From Symbiodinium natans (lineage: Eukaryota; Sar; Dinophyceae; Suessiales; Symbiodiniaceae): 64,000 nucleotides of DNA. The position numbers and the translations under genes are program-made. The number at the start of each line of letters is the position of its first letter. The first letter of the stretch is position 1. The stretch is from assembly GCA_905221605.1 (NCBI GenBank), contig CAJNDS010002591.1, positions 61,679-125,678 of the forward strand. Reading direction: 5' to 3'. Under the pieces are notes generated by a model. That model made no database searches. It saw nothing but the letters and a program-made list of their open reading frames with translations, and had not been told where the DNA came from. Shown here piece after piece: positions 52,947 through 62,753 of the stretch.

Positions 52947-55255
52947 GATCGGTTTTCCGCCAACTCCTGAGCCATGCTGAGACGATCCAAAACATTGAAC
53001 ATCTTCATGAAGGCCTTCCTAGCGCCAATCTTCTGCACCCTTTTGATTGGACGTTTCATTGCTCCAACCTTGCATCCAGATGCATTCAAACGACGCGACC
53101 TTCTAAACCCAACTCTATGTCCCTTCTTCCAAAGAGCCATAAGAATTTTAGAGGCAGTGACATTCTCCACCTCTACCTTTTCCAATGATCCCTCACTTCC
53201 CGGAACAAACCCATCCATCTCTGAAGACCTTTCCATCTTTTTTGACACCACTTCGTCGAGGTAGTCTTCTGAAATCCAGGGAAAGTTCCCCTTAGAGAAA
53301 GGATTGTCATCATTGTTTGGTCCTTCACCAGGATATCCTTTGGTGCTGTCAAAGATCTTACCAGTAGTGCGGTCCTGCATAGAGAAATTCGAAGCCACGC
53401 GGGAGTACACTGACCACAAGAAAATCCTTGTGTCCGCCAGTCTGGATGACCCACTGGATTTCTCCTCTTCCGGAGAAACTTCTGGCGCTTTGCCCTTCCC
53501 TCCAGTGTCACCGCTTGTCTCACCTCCAGCATCTTCAATGGGAATAAGGGATTCATTGTTCCCTTGATCAAGCACCGTATCCTCTAGTCCAAGAACTTCC
53601 AGCATCGCTGTCGAAGGATCCACCTCCTCATCCGCATCGTCGTCCATCCTTCTCCAGAGAGCCTCCAATTGGTCCGCACAAGTCGCCGCTTGAAGAAACT
53701 CCATCAACCGAGCCCTCCCGCGCTGCCAGAGAAATTCTGAAACCATCACCGACCCTTGTGCTCCCAGATTCAGGAATGGGTGAACCATTTTGGCTACCCT
53801 CGCCATAAGTTCAATATGAACTTCCATGCCTGGACTGCGGCTCCAATCATAGGCAATTGCCTCCATAGCAGTACCAAACTTGTCCGTATTCTTGAATTCC
53901 CCTTCCAGACCAGGAGACAACAAGGCACCCATCACCGAAAGAGGGTAATTCCCCACCGCCGGCAAGCACGGGTTGTCATGGAACGAATGATGCAGGTCAG
54001 TATAATATCCTTGATCTCTCCTTTGAAAAAGGAGTGTTCCAGTCCCTAGCTGGGCATTCATTTCATCCACTTGAACCATTTCAGCACATATCCTCTGTGC
54101 CAGGTGCGCCATTGCTGGCCAGACGGTACGATCGGTCAGACCGCGATGCATAACCCAATCAGTTGTTGGCGACTGGATCAGCGTTCCTGGATCATACACC
54201 ATAACCATTGCACCGTCTCCCATTGACTGATCAGCATCGTCCTCCAGTGCCAGGTTCTCATCCTGTTCGCTTGCACCCTCGGATGACATGCTAATAACCA
54301 AATTTCGATCCATCTTATTGGACCCTTTTTGGCAATCTCTTTGCCCCATTGGCAACTTGCCAACTGCAACCTTCCAATAAATTCGAGTCAGAAGGCCTTT
54401 CACCAGCAATTGCTGAAGGTCACTCCTCACCGGACCACCATCCAACATCTTCGCATCATTACCACGGAGATCATTGCTCCCGCCTTCTCCTTCTTTTTGG
54501 TCGGTCTCCTCGCCAGAAATCTGTACTGCTCCTTCCGGCGCCGTCTCCTGTCCAGCCACTTCATGCCCAGGAAGAACTTGAGCGCTTTCAGAGACATTCA
54601 CCTGTCCAGCAGCACCTTGCCCAGGTAAAACCTCATCCGTGGAGCCCACCGCCAGCGAACCAACCATAACTGAACCATCCCTTGTTCTTTTTTGAGACCG
54701 TTCAGCTCGACGAGAAGGTTGTGGTAGCGAAAAAACTTGTGAAGTCACTTCTTGGCGGGTCTCCCCCCGCGACGCTTTGTCGCGCCCTTCGCCAAGGTGA
54801 ACCGATTTTTTCGGCCCATCATTGGAGCCTGAAGAACCACTTTGTGGAACATTGCCACGACTCGCAGTTCTCCACGAATCCCTTTCTTGCAAAAAGAGTT
54901 CCTTCAGGCGTTGTACCGCATTGGTCTCCTCCTCGCTTGAATCGCTTGAGGAAGCGGCATACGAGACCAAAGCCTCCGCCTGGTCATCATCATCCACCAC
55001 ATCTGCCCACGCTCTGCTGAATGGATACGACAAACCACCACGAGGTTTCACCGGCTCCAGTGGCTTCGGTTTTTCCACCACTTCCGCCAGTTGCACTCGT
55101 CGTTGTGACCGAGATCGTGGCACCTGTCGCACCTGTTTTTTGTCCAGCAAGGGCCTTCCCCTTCTTACAGGGTTTGATCTTGACCGATACTTTTTCGTTG
55201 GTGGATTCACCGGCGGCATTCCAACTCCCACCAACCGCAGCTTCTGTACGCACAA
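52943..55255 (-). CDS. Middle segment of the giant CCCH/MLLE gene, no recognised domain
   Basis: About 770 codons with the same codon texture and charge pattern as the segment upstream. The listed start is a TTG, not a real start: the frame is open back past 55340 and reads smoothly out of the upstream frame if one base is re-read at the A5 run near 55341. It opens with a basic Arg/Pro-rich stretch, then acidic linkers, then a more structured part around 53700-54200 containing WPAMAHLAQRICAEMV. No named family was recognised. The end is probably not native: an overlapping frame is open and joins at A4 near 52957, before the TGA at 52943-52945. Could be the core of a separate protein, but a 4-base ATGA overlap with the next ORF and the shared frame direction argue for one gene. 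Confidence 0.75.
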   Translation of the reverse strand: MCVQKLRLVGVGMPPVNPPTKKYRSRSNPVRRGRPLLDKKQVRQVPRSRSQRRVQLAEVVEKPKPLEPVKPRGGLSYPFSRAWADVVDDDDQAEALVSYAASSSDSSEEETNAVQRLKELFLQERDSWRTASRGNVPQSGSSGSNDGPKKSVHLGEGRDKASRGETRQEVTSQVFSLPQPSRRAERSQKRTRDGSVMVGSLAVGSTDEVLPGQGAAGQVNVSESAQVLPGHEVAGQETAPEGAVQISGEETDQKEGEGGSNDLRGNDAKMLDGGPVRSDLQQLLVKGLLTRIYWKVAVGKLPMGQRDCQKGSNKMDRNLVISMSSEGASEQDENLALEDDADQSMGDGAMVMVYDPGTLIQSPTTDWVMHRGLTDRTVWPAMAHLAQRICAEMVQVDEMNAQLGTGTLLFQRRDQGYYTDLHHSFHDNPCLPAVGNYPLSVMGALLSPGLEGEFKNTDKFGTAMEAIAYDWSRSPGMEVHIELMARVAKMVHPFLNLGAQGSVMVSEFLWQRGRARLMEFLQAATCADQLEALWRRMDDDADEEVDPSTAMLEVLGLEDTVLDQGNNESLIPIEDAGGETSGDTGGKGKAPEVSPEEEKSSGSSRLADTRIFLWSVYSRVASNFSMQDRTTGKIFDSTKGYPGEGPNNDDNPFSKGNFPWISEDYLDEVVSKKMERSSEMDGFVPGSEGSLEKVEVENVTASKILMALWKKGHRVGFRRSRRLNASGCKVGAMKRPIKRVQKIGARKAFMKMFNVLDRLSMAQELAENRS

Positions 55256-58200
55256 CGGAGACCTCTGCGCAAGCGTCCAACCATCACGGTACCTGACCTT
55301 ATCAAAAGCTCCCGATAGGAGCCTCTCGGCATAGTTTTTGCACCGGAGTCTTCAGCTTCACGCACCTGAGTGAGGGTTCGCACCGCCGCTCTTCCAGTCC
55401 CTTTGTTCCCAGAAGATTGTTGTACCCGTACAGACGCATCAGAAGGAACTGCCTTTTCCGGTCCTCCCGGCCGATATCGGACATCACCCACCAATTGCAG
55501 AATTTTGCATGCGGTCACTTTGTTGATCCCTTTGTCAACCAAATCTTCCACAAAGATGAACTCTTGCAAGTCCGACACATTGGTCACACCAAGCGTAATC
55601 ATCACCTCACTTACATGAGGGGTATACACCCACAGGTGTGCGTTGCGAGCCATCCAATTTTCAATCGGCTCCTCCGGATTGTGAAGCTGAGTACTAGTGG
55701 ATGCAGCCACCGAATTCTTTTGCTCATCAGCTTCTACTTCATCCAGAATACCTTTTTCACCATCTTTTTGTGACACATTGGTCATTTGCAGCGCTTTTGG
55801 TGCCGAGGATGAGGAAGATTCAGCTCCCCCACTCGCAGGTGGCTGAAAAGTGCTTCTATCCGTAAGCTCCCATCCTCTCTCTTTTTCAAACCGGACCTGA
55901 TTGGCCACCTGTACCAAGTGTTTCAGGAGCGACAGCCGCTCCTCTGACATCTCGTCATGGGAGTACTTGCAGAAATTTAACCCTTTCCGGCAACGTCCTC
56001 TGAGGTAATAATCGAAACAGCAATGGTGGAACCCTGCGTCCCTTAGTGACTTCCTGGAAGCATTGTCCCAAGCTTTGCCGGGCTCCCAAGTCCCTTCCAA
56101 TGCTACATCATCGTTGTGAAGGTACCTGCATGCAGTCCCATATTTACAACCACCTTGATTGTAATACAGACACAGCCGACCTTTTGGCTCACCCGACGTA
56201 GGCTCACCCTTTGATGCACCTTTGCCAAAATTGTACTTGGCCCGGAAGGCTAAATCCTCCCGCTCCTGCTGTGCCTCATCCACTGTACCTTCCTCTGTGG
56301 GAGGGTCACCGATGTTCCCGTCCTCATCATCAGCTTCTTGGCTATTCTTTGGATCAGTTGACCCCCCTTCTGGCCAACCTTCACCGTACCGACGATGCTC
56401 ATAGGGACACCCATCGCCATTGCGACACCTTCCCTTATTGAAGAACCTGCACAGCTTGCTGTAACCAGGTGACAACACCGTCTTTGGTGTCATGTAAGCC
56501 TTTTTGTACTGGTCAGGATCCATGTAGGCTTCCATTGGCTTGTTCTCCCTTTTGCTCATGGATTGCACTGCACCATCAAGCTCCTGCAAAAATAGCTTGG
56601 TGTCCAACCAAAGCGCGTTCCAAAACTCATCTTCCCCTTGATTCAGCACCGTTGCCACCGCTTCACCCACAACTGGTCGAGAAAATCTCCTTTTTCTACA
56701 TGCCAGTTCGAAAAGCGCGTTGTGGTACTGTTTTCGGGAAAAAGTGGTTAACTTCCCCAAGCCTGTGCTTTCTGTACCATCAGGCTTCCAACCATCATTT
56801 TGCAAGATGCCATACGCGCGCCGAGCTTCCGCATTGAGGAATGCCTGATCCGCAACACACTCCTGTAAATCTTCCATCGGCCGACCTAACAGCATCCCAG
56901 TAATTTTGCCAACATAGGCTTCCTCTTCATTTCCATTCTCCAGAAGAGCTTTGTAGATCTTTTCTCCATAAAGTTGCCTTTCTTTTCGTTCTTCAGAAGA
57001 CAACTCCTGTACCACAAGCTCTTCATCGGATTGCTCTTCCTCCTGTTTCCAGTCCCATTGACCGTTGGAATCTTGGTACCATTGACCAGCATACCATGAA
57101 TCCGTCCACCACGTACTCCAGCCGCTGGGTTTCCACTTCCGCAGCGTCGAAGAAGAGTCCTCCGTGCCCTCTTCCAAAACCAGAAAGGTGTCTAAGATTA
57201 TGGTACCATCATCTTCCACTCGTTTCACTGTTCCATTGACAGTATCACCAAACTTGAACTGATATGCATTGTTCCCTTCTGCAGGAATCAATACATTCAT
57301 ATCCCCATGGTCCAAAAAGGCTCCATACCCATTGATGCAGCGCACTAGACCCATGATCTCATCTCCCTCTTGATAGCAATGTGGCCCAGGTGACTCCAAG
57401 GCTCCCGCTCGGGGCACTTTCTTTACACGCTCTTCAGAAACCATCTCTGTATCATCGGCTCCTGGCGCATCCTTTGTCTTCACCTTTGGGTCACACTGCT
57501 CGTCCTGCTCCACGAGTCCCACAAGCTCATCTTTTTTGTGCTCCTGGATTTCAGGACCTCCCTTTTTCTCCGCCAACGGCTTTGCCTCATCTGCTGTAGT
57601 TCGCTCGGTGTCGACTTCCGGTGAACTTCCAGACGGCAACGCTTCTCCCTTCATGGGAGTGGACCCATCATTGGAGTCCTTTGTCTCACCTTCTGCAGCA
57701 GGCAAATCTTCTTCCACTGCAGGGCAATTGAGTCGATCATCCACGGCAGGCACGCTTTCTTCCACCGCAGGCTCCTTTGGTTCCATGGCCTCCAAAGGAG
57801 AATTTCCACCATCATTGACCACAGCTGCCTCATTGGCTCCGGTGTAGCCCTTGTCATTTCGTCCCTCGCTGCTAACTTCAGGTTGCACCAGTGCGTCCAC
57901 CTGTGAACCTCCATCATCAGCTGCTGCGGAGACCTGCGCCCCATTGTTGCAGTCGCCCGTGAAACGTACCACCACATGCACCTCAACCCGTGCTTCCTTC
58001 GCACTCCAGGTAATATCTGGCGCATCAACCCGCGCATCATTGGCGCTCCAGGCCTCATTTTTCAGATCATCCGTGTCTCCAGCTATTCCAGAAGCTTCTT
58101 TTTCCCTTTGAATGGCAGAATTCTTGGCACCAAACGAAGAGACCTCCTCAGTCGTAACACACAACTTTTTCTCTCCATCCTCCGAATCTCCAGGACCACC

Positions 58201-59721
58201 TTCCTGAACAACAGGTACCACATCCACCACTCGCTCTTCTGCAGCCGACACAGTTCCGATCACCTCATTGGGCATTTTCTCTTCTGGATCCACCAATTCC
58301 ATCGCTGCCCCACCCTCAGAAAGCGCTTCTGTTTCTTCCCGATCCAGGTGTTGAGCTCCAGCGATGTTGGCTTGGTTCCCAGGAATCCCTTCCTCATCAG
58401 GAGAACCCGGGGTCGGGGCGTCACCATCAGCCCTAGGACCGCTATCCCTGATAGTAGAGGAAAAATCTTTTTCACCTAAACTATTTACACTACCCTGGAA
58501 TGCCCTCGTAGACTCAGTCTTCGGAGTAGAGGATGAAGAATCCAGTGCCGCCTCCATTTCCAGCTCATTGCCCAAAGGAGACCCAACCACCTCGTCACTC
58601 TTCACCTTTTCACCTACCACCGGCAATGTCCACTTGGTTTCGTGCGTATCCAGGCAGTAATAATATTGTCTCCCATCTTCATGGAGGTGCAATTCCCACA
58701 TTGTGCCATCACACGCTTGGATCAGATGCTCGTCTTTCCGAAAACCGTCCCTTTCAGAAACCTGTCGCATCTCGTCCTCTTCTTCTGACAGCTGTCGCAA
58801 CCGTTCAGCCTCCATCTGTAGGATCTCCTCCTCCCCCATGGCGTATTCAGCAGCAGGTGCAGCTTCAAAGCCGTCCGCACCCTTCTGTTTGTGACCGCTT
58901 CCACCACCTTGGGAACTCGAAGATGGACCCTTTTTGATCTTGTTCAACGGCCTCCTGGTCGCTTGTAGCACTTCTCCAATCAGATCGGTCTGAGACTCTT
59001 GGTCTACCATTCGACCCGAAGTCGAAGACGACGGCTGGTACCCGTGTTTGTGTAACACTCGTAAAACAGTCACCTCCATTTCACGATCTATGCCACCAGT
59101 CGCATCCCAGTTCCTTTTTTCACCAGGCTTTGGCGGTACAGAAACAGCACGTCCTTCAGCTTCAGCATTGCTAACCATATCCCTATTGGGATTCATACCC
59201 ACATTGGGGCTTTCTGCAACCAAGGCCTCTTCCAGATGTTCTTCAGCGCCGGGAATCACCTCTTCCAACACCGATCTTTCACCCAGAGACTCAGCTGCAC
59301 CATTTCCAGCTCCACCATCTTGTCCACCATCCGAGGCAAGTTGGAGCCATCGCTTCGGAGAAGGCATTGCTTCTTGATCCCAAAACCTTGAAAGAACACT
59401 TAACCGCAGGGAACCTAATTTGGGCTCATAACCTACGGGGGGACAACCAAGGAAGGAAATCAACTCCCCTAATCGCCCTGAACTTATATTTCCCAGATCG
59501 AACCAAGAAACAACCAAGAACACGGATAAGAGCAACCCAGGGGGGAAGGAAAGGGGGAAGGAACCCACACCCTTACCAAACCCTAAGAACCCAGGCACTT
59601 CTTTTTGAACTTGTGGCTTTCTGTTCAAGCCCATCTTGAGCCAAATACGATTACCGGGTTCATTAACCCTTCCAACTTCCAACACTAACTCCTTTCTACA
59701 ATACCAATTGCAGCTCCGCAT
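55207..59721 (-). CDS. N-terminal part of giant RNA-binding protein: WW, S1-like, MLLE, three CCCH fingers, SAM-like
   Basis: Open for 1,504 codons from the first ATG (59721). I prefer the ATG at 59632-59634 because it directly follows a spliced-leader-like 11-mer; another candidate start is 59365-59367. Domains in order, residues counted from 59721: WW at about 340-368 (MWELHLHEDGRQYYYC, then KWTLP); acidic low-complexity linker; S1-like beta-barrel at about 783-845 (GDEIMGLVRCINGYGAFLDH); MLLE/PABC at about 910-973 with the signature GKITGMLLG; CCCH fingers at 56396-56451 (C-x7-C-x5-C-x3-H), 56116-56172 (same spacing) and 55957-56019 (C-x7-C-x6-C-x3-H); SAM-like helical segment at about 55480-55660. 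Known: MLLE binds PAM2 peptides, WW binds proline motifs, CCCH binds RNA. Inferred: a cytoplasmic mRNA-binding scaffold. The true frame leaves this ORF near 55338-55345, where A5 allows a -1 shift into the next segment, so the last ~45 codons are probably not native. Confidence 0.85.
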   Translation of the reverse strand: MRSCNWYCRKELVLEVGRVNEPGNRIWLKMGLNRKPQVQKEVPGFLGFGKGVGSFPLSFPPGLLLSVFLVVSWFDLGNISSGRLGELISFLGCPPVGYEPKLGSLRLSVLSRFWDQEAMPSPKRWLQLASDGGQDGGAGNGAAESLGERSVLEEVIPGAEEHLEEALVAESPNVGMNPNRDMVSNAEAEGRAVSVPPKPGEKRNWDATGGIDREMEVTVLRVLHKHGYQPSSSTSGRMVDQESQTDLIGEVLQATRRPLNKIKKGPSSSSQGGGSGHKQKGADGFEAAPAAEYAMGEEEILQMEAERLRQLSEEEDEMRQVSERDGFRKDEHLIQACDGTMWELHLHEDGRQYYYCLDTHETKWTLPVVGEKVKSDEVVGSPLGNELEMEAALDSSSSTPKTESTRAFQGSVNSLGEKDFSSTIRDSGPRADGDAPTPGSPDEEGIPGNQANIAGAQHLDREETEALSEGGAAMELVDPEEKMPNEVIGTVSAAEERVVDVVPVVQEGGPGDSEDGEKKLCVTTEEVSSFGAKNSAIQREKEASGIAGDTDDLKNEAWSANDARVDAPDITWSAKEARVEVHVVVRFTGDCNNGAQVSAAADDGGSQVDALVQPEVSSEGRNDKGYTGANEAAVVNDGGNSPLEAMEPKEPAVEESVPAVDDRLNCPAVEEDLPAAEGETKDSNDGSTPMKGEALPSGSSPEVDTERTTADEAKPLAEKKGGPEIQEHKKDELVGLVEQDEQCDPKVKTKDAPGADDTEMVSEERVKKVPRAGALESPGPHCYQEGDEIMGLVRCINGYGAFLDHGDMNVLIPAEGNNAYQFKFGDTVNGTVKRVEDDGTIILDTFLVLEEGTEDSSSTLRKWKPSGWSTWWTDSWYAGQWYQDSNGQWDWKQEEEQSDEELVVQELSSEERKERQLYGEKIYKALLENGNEEEAYVGKITGMLLGRPMEDLQECVADQAFLNAEARRAYGILQNDGWKPDGTESTGLGKLTTFSRKQYHNALFELACRKRRFSRPVVGEAVATVLNQGEDEFWNALWLDTKLFLQELDGAVQSMSKRENKPMEAYMDPDQYKKAYMTPKTVLSPGYSKLCRFFNKGRCRNGDGCPYEHRRYGEGWPEGGSTDPKNSQEADDEDGNIGDPPTEEGTVDEAQQEREDLAFRAKYNFGKGASKGEPTSGEPKGRLCLYYNQGGCKYGTACRYLHNDDVALEGTWEPGKAWDNASRKSLRDAGFHHCCFDYYLRGRCRKGLNFCKYSHDEMSEERLSLLKHLVQVANQVRFEKERGWELTDRSTFQPPASGGAESSSSSAPKALQMTNVSQKDGEKGILDEVEADEQKNSVAASTSTQLHNPEEPIENWMARNAHLWVYTPHVSEVMITLGVTNVSDLQEFIFVEDLVDKGINKVTACKILQLVGDVRYRPGGPEKAVPSDASVRVQQSSGNKGTGRAAVRTLTQVREAEDSGAKTMPRGSYRELLIRSGTVMVGRLRRGLRCAYRSCGWWELECRR
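59433..59576 (-). other. Candidate 144-nt intron near the 5' end of the giant gene
   Basis: Sense strand reads TTTG|GTAAGGGTG at the 5' side and a long pyrimidine tract ending CCCCCCGTAG|GTTATG at the 3' side. The length is a multiple of three and contains no stop, so the ORF runs through it, but the translated product is atypically hydrophobic and Pro/Phe-rich. Splicing joins VPGFLGF to GYEPKLG in frame. CCCCCCGTAG could instead be a trans-splice acceptor for the start at 59367. Confidence 0.5.
59635..59645 (-). promoter_or_regulatory. Possible relic of the dinoflagellate spliced leader
   Basis: Sense strand TTTGGCTCAAG lies immediately before the ATG at 59632-59634. It equals the last 11 bases of the known DinoSL consensus (which ends CATTTTGGCTCAAG); the bases further upstream do not match. 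Relic leaders mark genes re-inserted from processed mRNA, which fits the nearly intron-free structure. A chance 11-mer match at this spot is unlikely but not excluded. Confidence 0.5.
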
Positions 59722-59722
59722 C

Positions 59723-59790
59723 GGGTTTAGGGTTTAGGGTTTAGGGTTTAGGGTTTAGGGTTTAGGGTTTAGGGTTTAGGGTTTAGGGTT
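59723..59790 (+). repeat. (TTTAGGG)n array just upstream of the giant gene
   Basis: About nine to ten perfect heptamers abutting the start of the long ORF. On the sense strand of the gene this is CCCTAAA, the polarity seen before acceptors in the 0-49 kb region. Confidence 0.95.
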
Positions 59791-61024
59791 CCTACATCTG
59801 GGGATGTCCCCTGATACTGACAGTCCTTAATAGAGACTCCACTACCCCCTCTTATCATCCCTATTAAGTATAAGCATCCCAACCTACATCCCACAAACCT
59901 GAGCCGTTCTGCACGCCTTGAGCATCTCTTCATGGCTGGCACCGGTGAAGCCCGGGACAGGCCCACTTCCACAGCATTGTTGTCCCATGGCTGCCACAAA
60001 TATTCTCTCACAAAAAAGCAGAACCGAGAAGCAAGACCGTCACGCAAGAAACGCTGCACAGAGTCATCGGCCACGCTCTGCCGGTCTACGTCGACGGATT
60101 GCGCTTAGGTCCTGTTGAACTCCTGCACACCGATCATGTTTGAGACACTCCTTGAGCCACACTTGTGGCAGTTCATGCAGGGTCTTCGCCGGTCTGTGCA
60201 CACGCCTGCGACTCTTCATGACTCCAACATCCCCATCGCAACTGTGCCTTGAGGGACCCCAAACCCTAAACCCTAAACCCTAAACCCTGAACCCTAAACA
60301 AGGCTGCATTCACTGGGACATTGGGACTTTGAGACATAGGGCGAGGCGGCGAGGAGGTCTGGGAGTGCGCTTAGAGTAGGGTGTTGGTTCTGGGGGTTGT
60401 TATTTGCAAAGGCCGGTGGCCTCTTTATCTGTTACCCTTATACCTATAGGCCCTAGATACCCTAATAAGAACCCCGACTATAATGCCACCAACCCATGTA
60501 AGACTAAAAATTATAAAGGGACCAGAAGGGAATCTTAGTAGAAATCATTCCGGCCCTATATTAGGCACGCAGATTCAAGACCTGTTCAGCAAGCTTCCAG
60601 CGGTGTGAGCAAGCCCTTGACACAACTACCCATATGGCTTATGGTTAGGGGCCTTAGGATCTTAGCCTTCAGCCTCTTCAATCGGAAACCCTATCATTCT
60701 AGGACTACACACTGTGCCCATCGGCGCTGTCGGGATGTCCGAGAAACTGACATTCACAACAGCCTTGAAATCCCACCTCACACCCACCAGCATTGTGTTC
60801 AGCATGGGCTTCACGAAAGGGGCCCAAGCAATTCAAGCCCAGACCCCGAAACTCCAAGCCCGAGGCCCTAAACCCGAAACTCCAAGCCCGAGGCCCTAGG
60901 GCCCTAGGGTCCCAGATCCAAAGCGCTGCCTTCAGCCCACCCAGCTGATCCCGGAGCTTGCGGAGGAAGTCGCCCAGCCGCCTGAGCAAAAAAACTACAC
61001 CACCGAAGGCCCCAAACATTCAAA

Positions 61025-61186
61025 GGCACGTCAGAGAAACGGTGGAGACGACGGGAGACAAAGGGAGACGAAGGGAGACAGAGGGAGGCGAGGAGCACGG
61101 CAACCCGGCAAGGCCACCCACATGAAGGGAGACGAAGGGAGACGAAGGGAGACAAAGGGAGACAAAGGGAGACAAAGGGAGACAAG
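61025..61186 (+). repeat. Purine-rich GGGAGACGAA/GGGAGACAAA 10-bp repeat
   Basis: Two blocks (61050-61095, 61126-61182) of GGGAGAC(G/A)AA units. ORFs over it on either strand follow the repeat. Confidence 0.9.
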
Positions 61187-61871
61187 GAGCCCAGGAACCT
61201 GGCAACAGTCCTCAGAATGTCGGCAATCCTTAGATGAGTTTAGAACCCCAGCAGTAGACTGTTTGGGAAAAAACTCGTCGGCTGAGGATTTAGCTTCGCA
61301 TGCTCCCTAGAACACAGGGAGGTGGGGATCGGTGTGTAGCAGTCGTTCGTTCTCAGGAGTTTGGGATTTCGGACCTCAAGCTTCCGGTTTGAGAGGCAGG
61401 CGAGCTCTCCACAGGGTTGCTCTGCAACCAAGGCGTGCAGGGATTCAAAGGCACAAAGATGTGGCTCACTTCGGGGCGCATTTTTCGACAGTCCAAGGTG
61501 ATGCGGGGAGTAAAGCCCTGGGTTTGTGGTAATTGGGGGGGGGGGAGACCACCCTGGAACTCCCCACCAAACCCAGCTACCCCGAGTTAGAGACGAGTTA
61601 TAAGTCCAGTCATCGTCTGACCTAGAACCATACTTAGGACCATAGCACTTATGCCGACCCCTGAAGCCGTAAACCCTAAACCCTAAGCCCGAAACCCCAA
61701 AAACTAAACCCTAAACCCTAAACCCTAAACCCTAAACCCTAGACCCTAACTTCCCGACTGCCTGGATGCTGAACCCGCGGATGCCACCTTTCTGGCAACG
61801 GCACGGCCAATAGAGCAGGGGGGGTTGAGCAGGCTCTTTGAAGGGATTGAGGGAATGCGGTACCATATAAT

Positions 61872-61918
61872 CCCTTAAAGGGTATACATATATATATATA
61901 TATATATCCCTTAAAGGG

Positions 61919-61947
<29 letters not shown>
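61872..61947 (+). repeat. (TA)n with two CCCTTAAAGGGTA palindromes
   Basis: CCCTTAAAGGGTATA occurs at about 61881 and 61907, each followed by a TA run: the interior of a family 3 relative. Confidence 0.9.
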
Positions 61948-61949
<2 letters not shown>

Positions 61950-62370
61950 GCCCTGATTCCCTCATTCCCTAGTAAGAACCAGGGAGGGGATTGGGTGTGT
62001 TAGGACTTATACTTGGGAGCGGCTGGGTTTCGAGGCATTGAGGCACTAGGCTGCAGAAGGGCTTCGGGGTCTGAGCTCTTCAGAGCCGGAGTGGAGGCTT
62101 TACAAGGAGGTTCAGAGCACGGTGGCGCGGAGTCGTGAGGTTCCCCTTAAAAAGGAGGCCGCGCTGAAGCCTTGTGCTTTGCTTGACCCCATCCTCTAAG
62201 CTTCGACTTCTCATCTCCTAGGCTTGGGGAAGCCCCTGTCGGGCCAGTGAAAATCCCAGAAATGCTTCAGAGCAACCATCCCCCAGTCTGAGCCCGGAGC
62301 TCCCTCCACGTGCTAGTAAGGCTCGGACCCTGAAAGCTAAGGTCCCTGAAGCCTTCAAAACCTTCAAATG

Positions 62371-62470
62371 GGTTTAGGGTTTAGGGTTTAGGGTTTAGGG
62401 TTTAGGGTTTAGGGTTTAGGGTTTAGGGTTTAGGGTTTAGGGTTTAGGGTTTAGGGTTTAGGGTTTAGGG
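62371..62470 (+). repeat. (TTTAGGG)n array, last in the window
   Basis: About 14 heptamers; right of it the sequence becomes a G/C-rich, array-free region. Confidence 0.96.
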
Positions 62471-62671
62471 TCCGCCGACCCTGGCGGCGTGTTGGATGTT
62501 TGAGGAGGTGAAAACCTCCCTCTTTCCCTCCTTACCCCCCCAAAACGCGGGGGGGGGTAGGGGGGGTCGGTGCACAATTTTTTCGTGGAGGACCGCGCCA
62601 CCCGCACAGCGTAAACAGGCGGTTCAGCACAGGGGGGTAGGGGCGCCCTCAGCAAAATCAGCGTTTTCGGC

Positions 62672-62672
<1 letters not shown>

Positions 62673-62753
<81 letters not shown>
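62673..62753 (+). repeat. 81-base poly-C run
   Basis: Uninterrupted C. Other long runs: G25 at 8664-8688, G21 at 7353-7373, G27 at 36618-36644. Lengths in assemblies are unreliable. Confidence 0.95.

Larger units (their letters stand above)
59795..62370. other. Intergenic or intronic stretch
   Basis: Holds a family 2 relative (59795-59890), a short CCCTAAA array (60262-60298), a family 5 relative (60485-60555), a duplicated ~27-bp unit (CGAAACTCCAAGCCCGAGGC) at 60848-60900, and the repeats listed at 61.0 and 61.9 kb. No credible exon seen. Confidence 0.5.

Noticed and set aside
51535-59721. Retrotransposon gag/pol
   Set aside because: CCCH fingers occur in some retroelement-like proteins, but no protease, integrase, reverse transcriptase or LTR is seen, and MLLE/S1/WW suggest a cellular protein.
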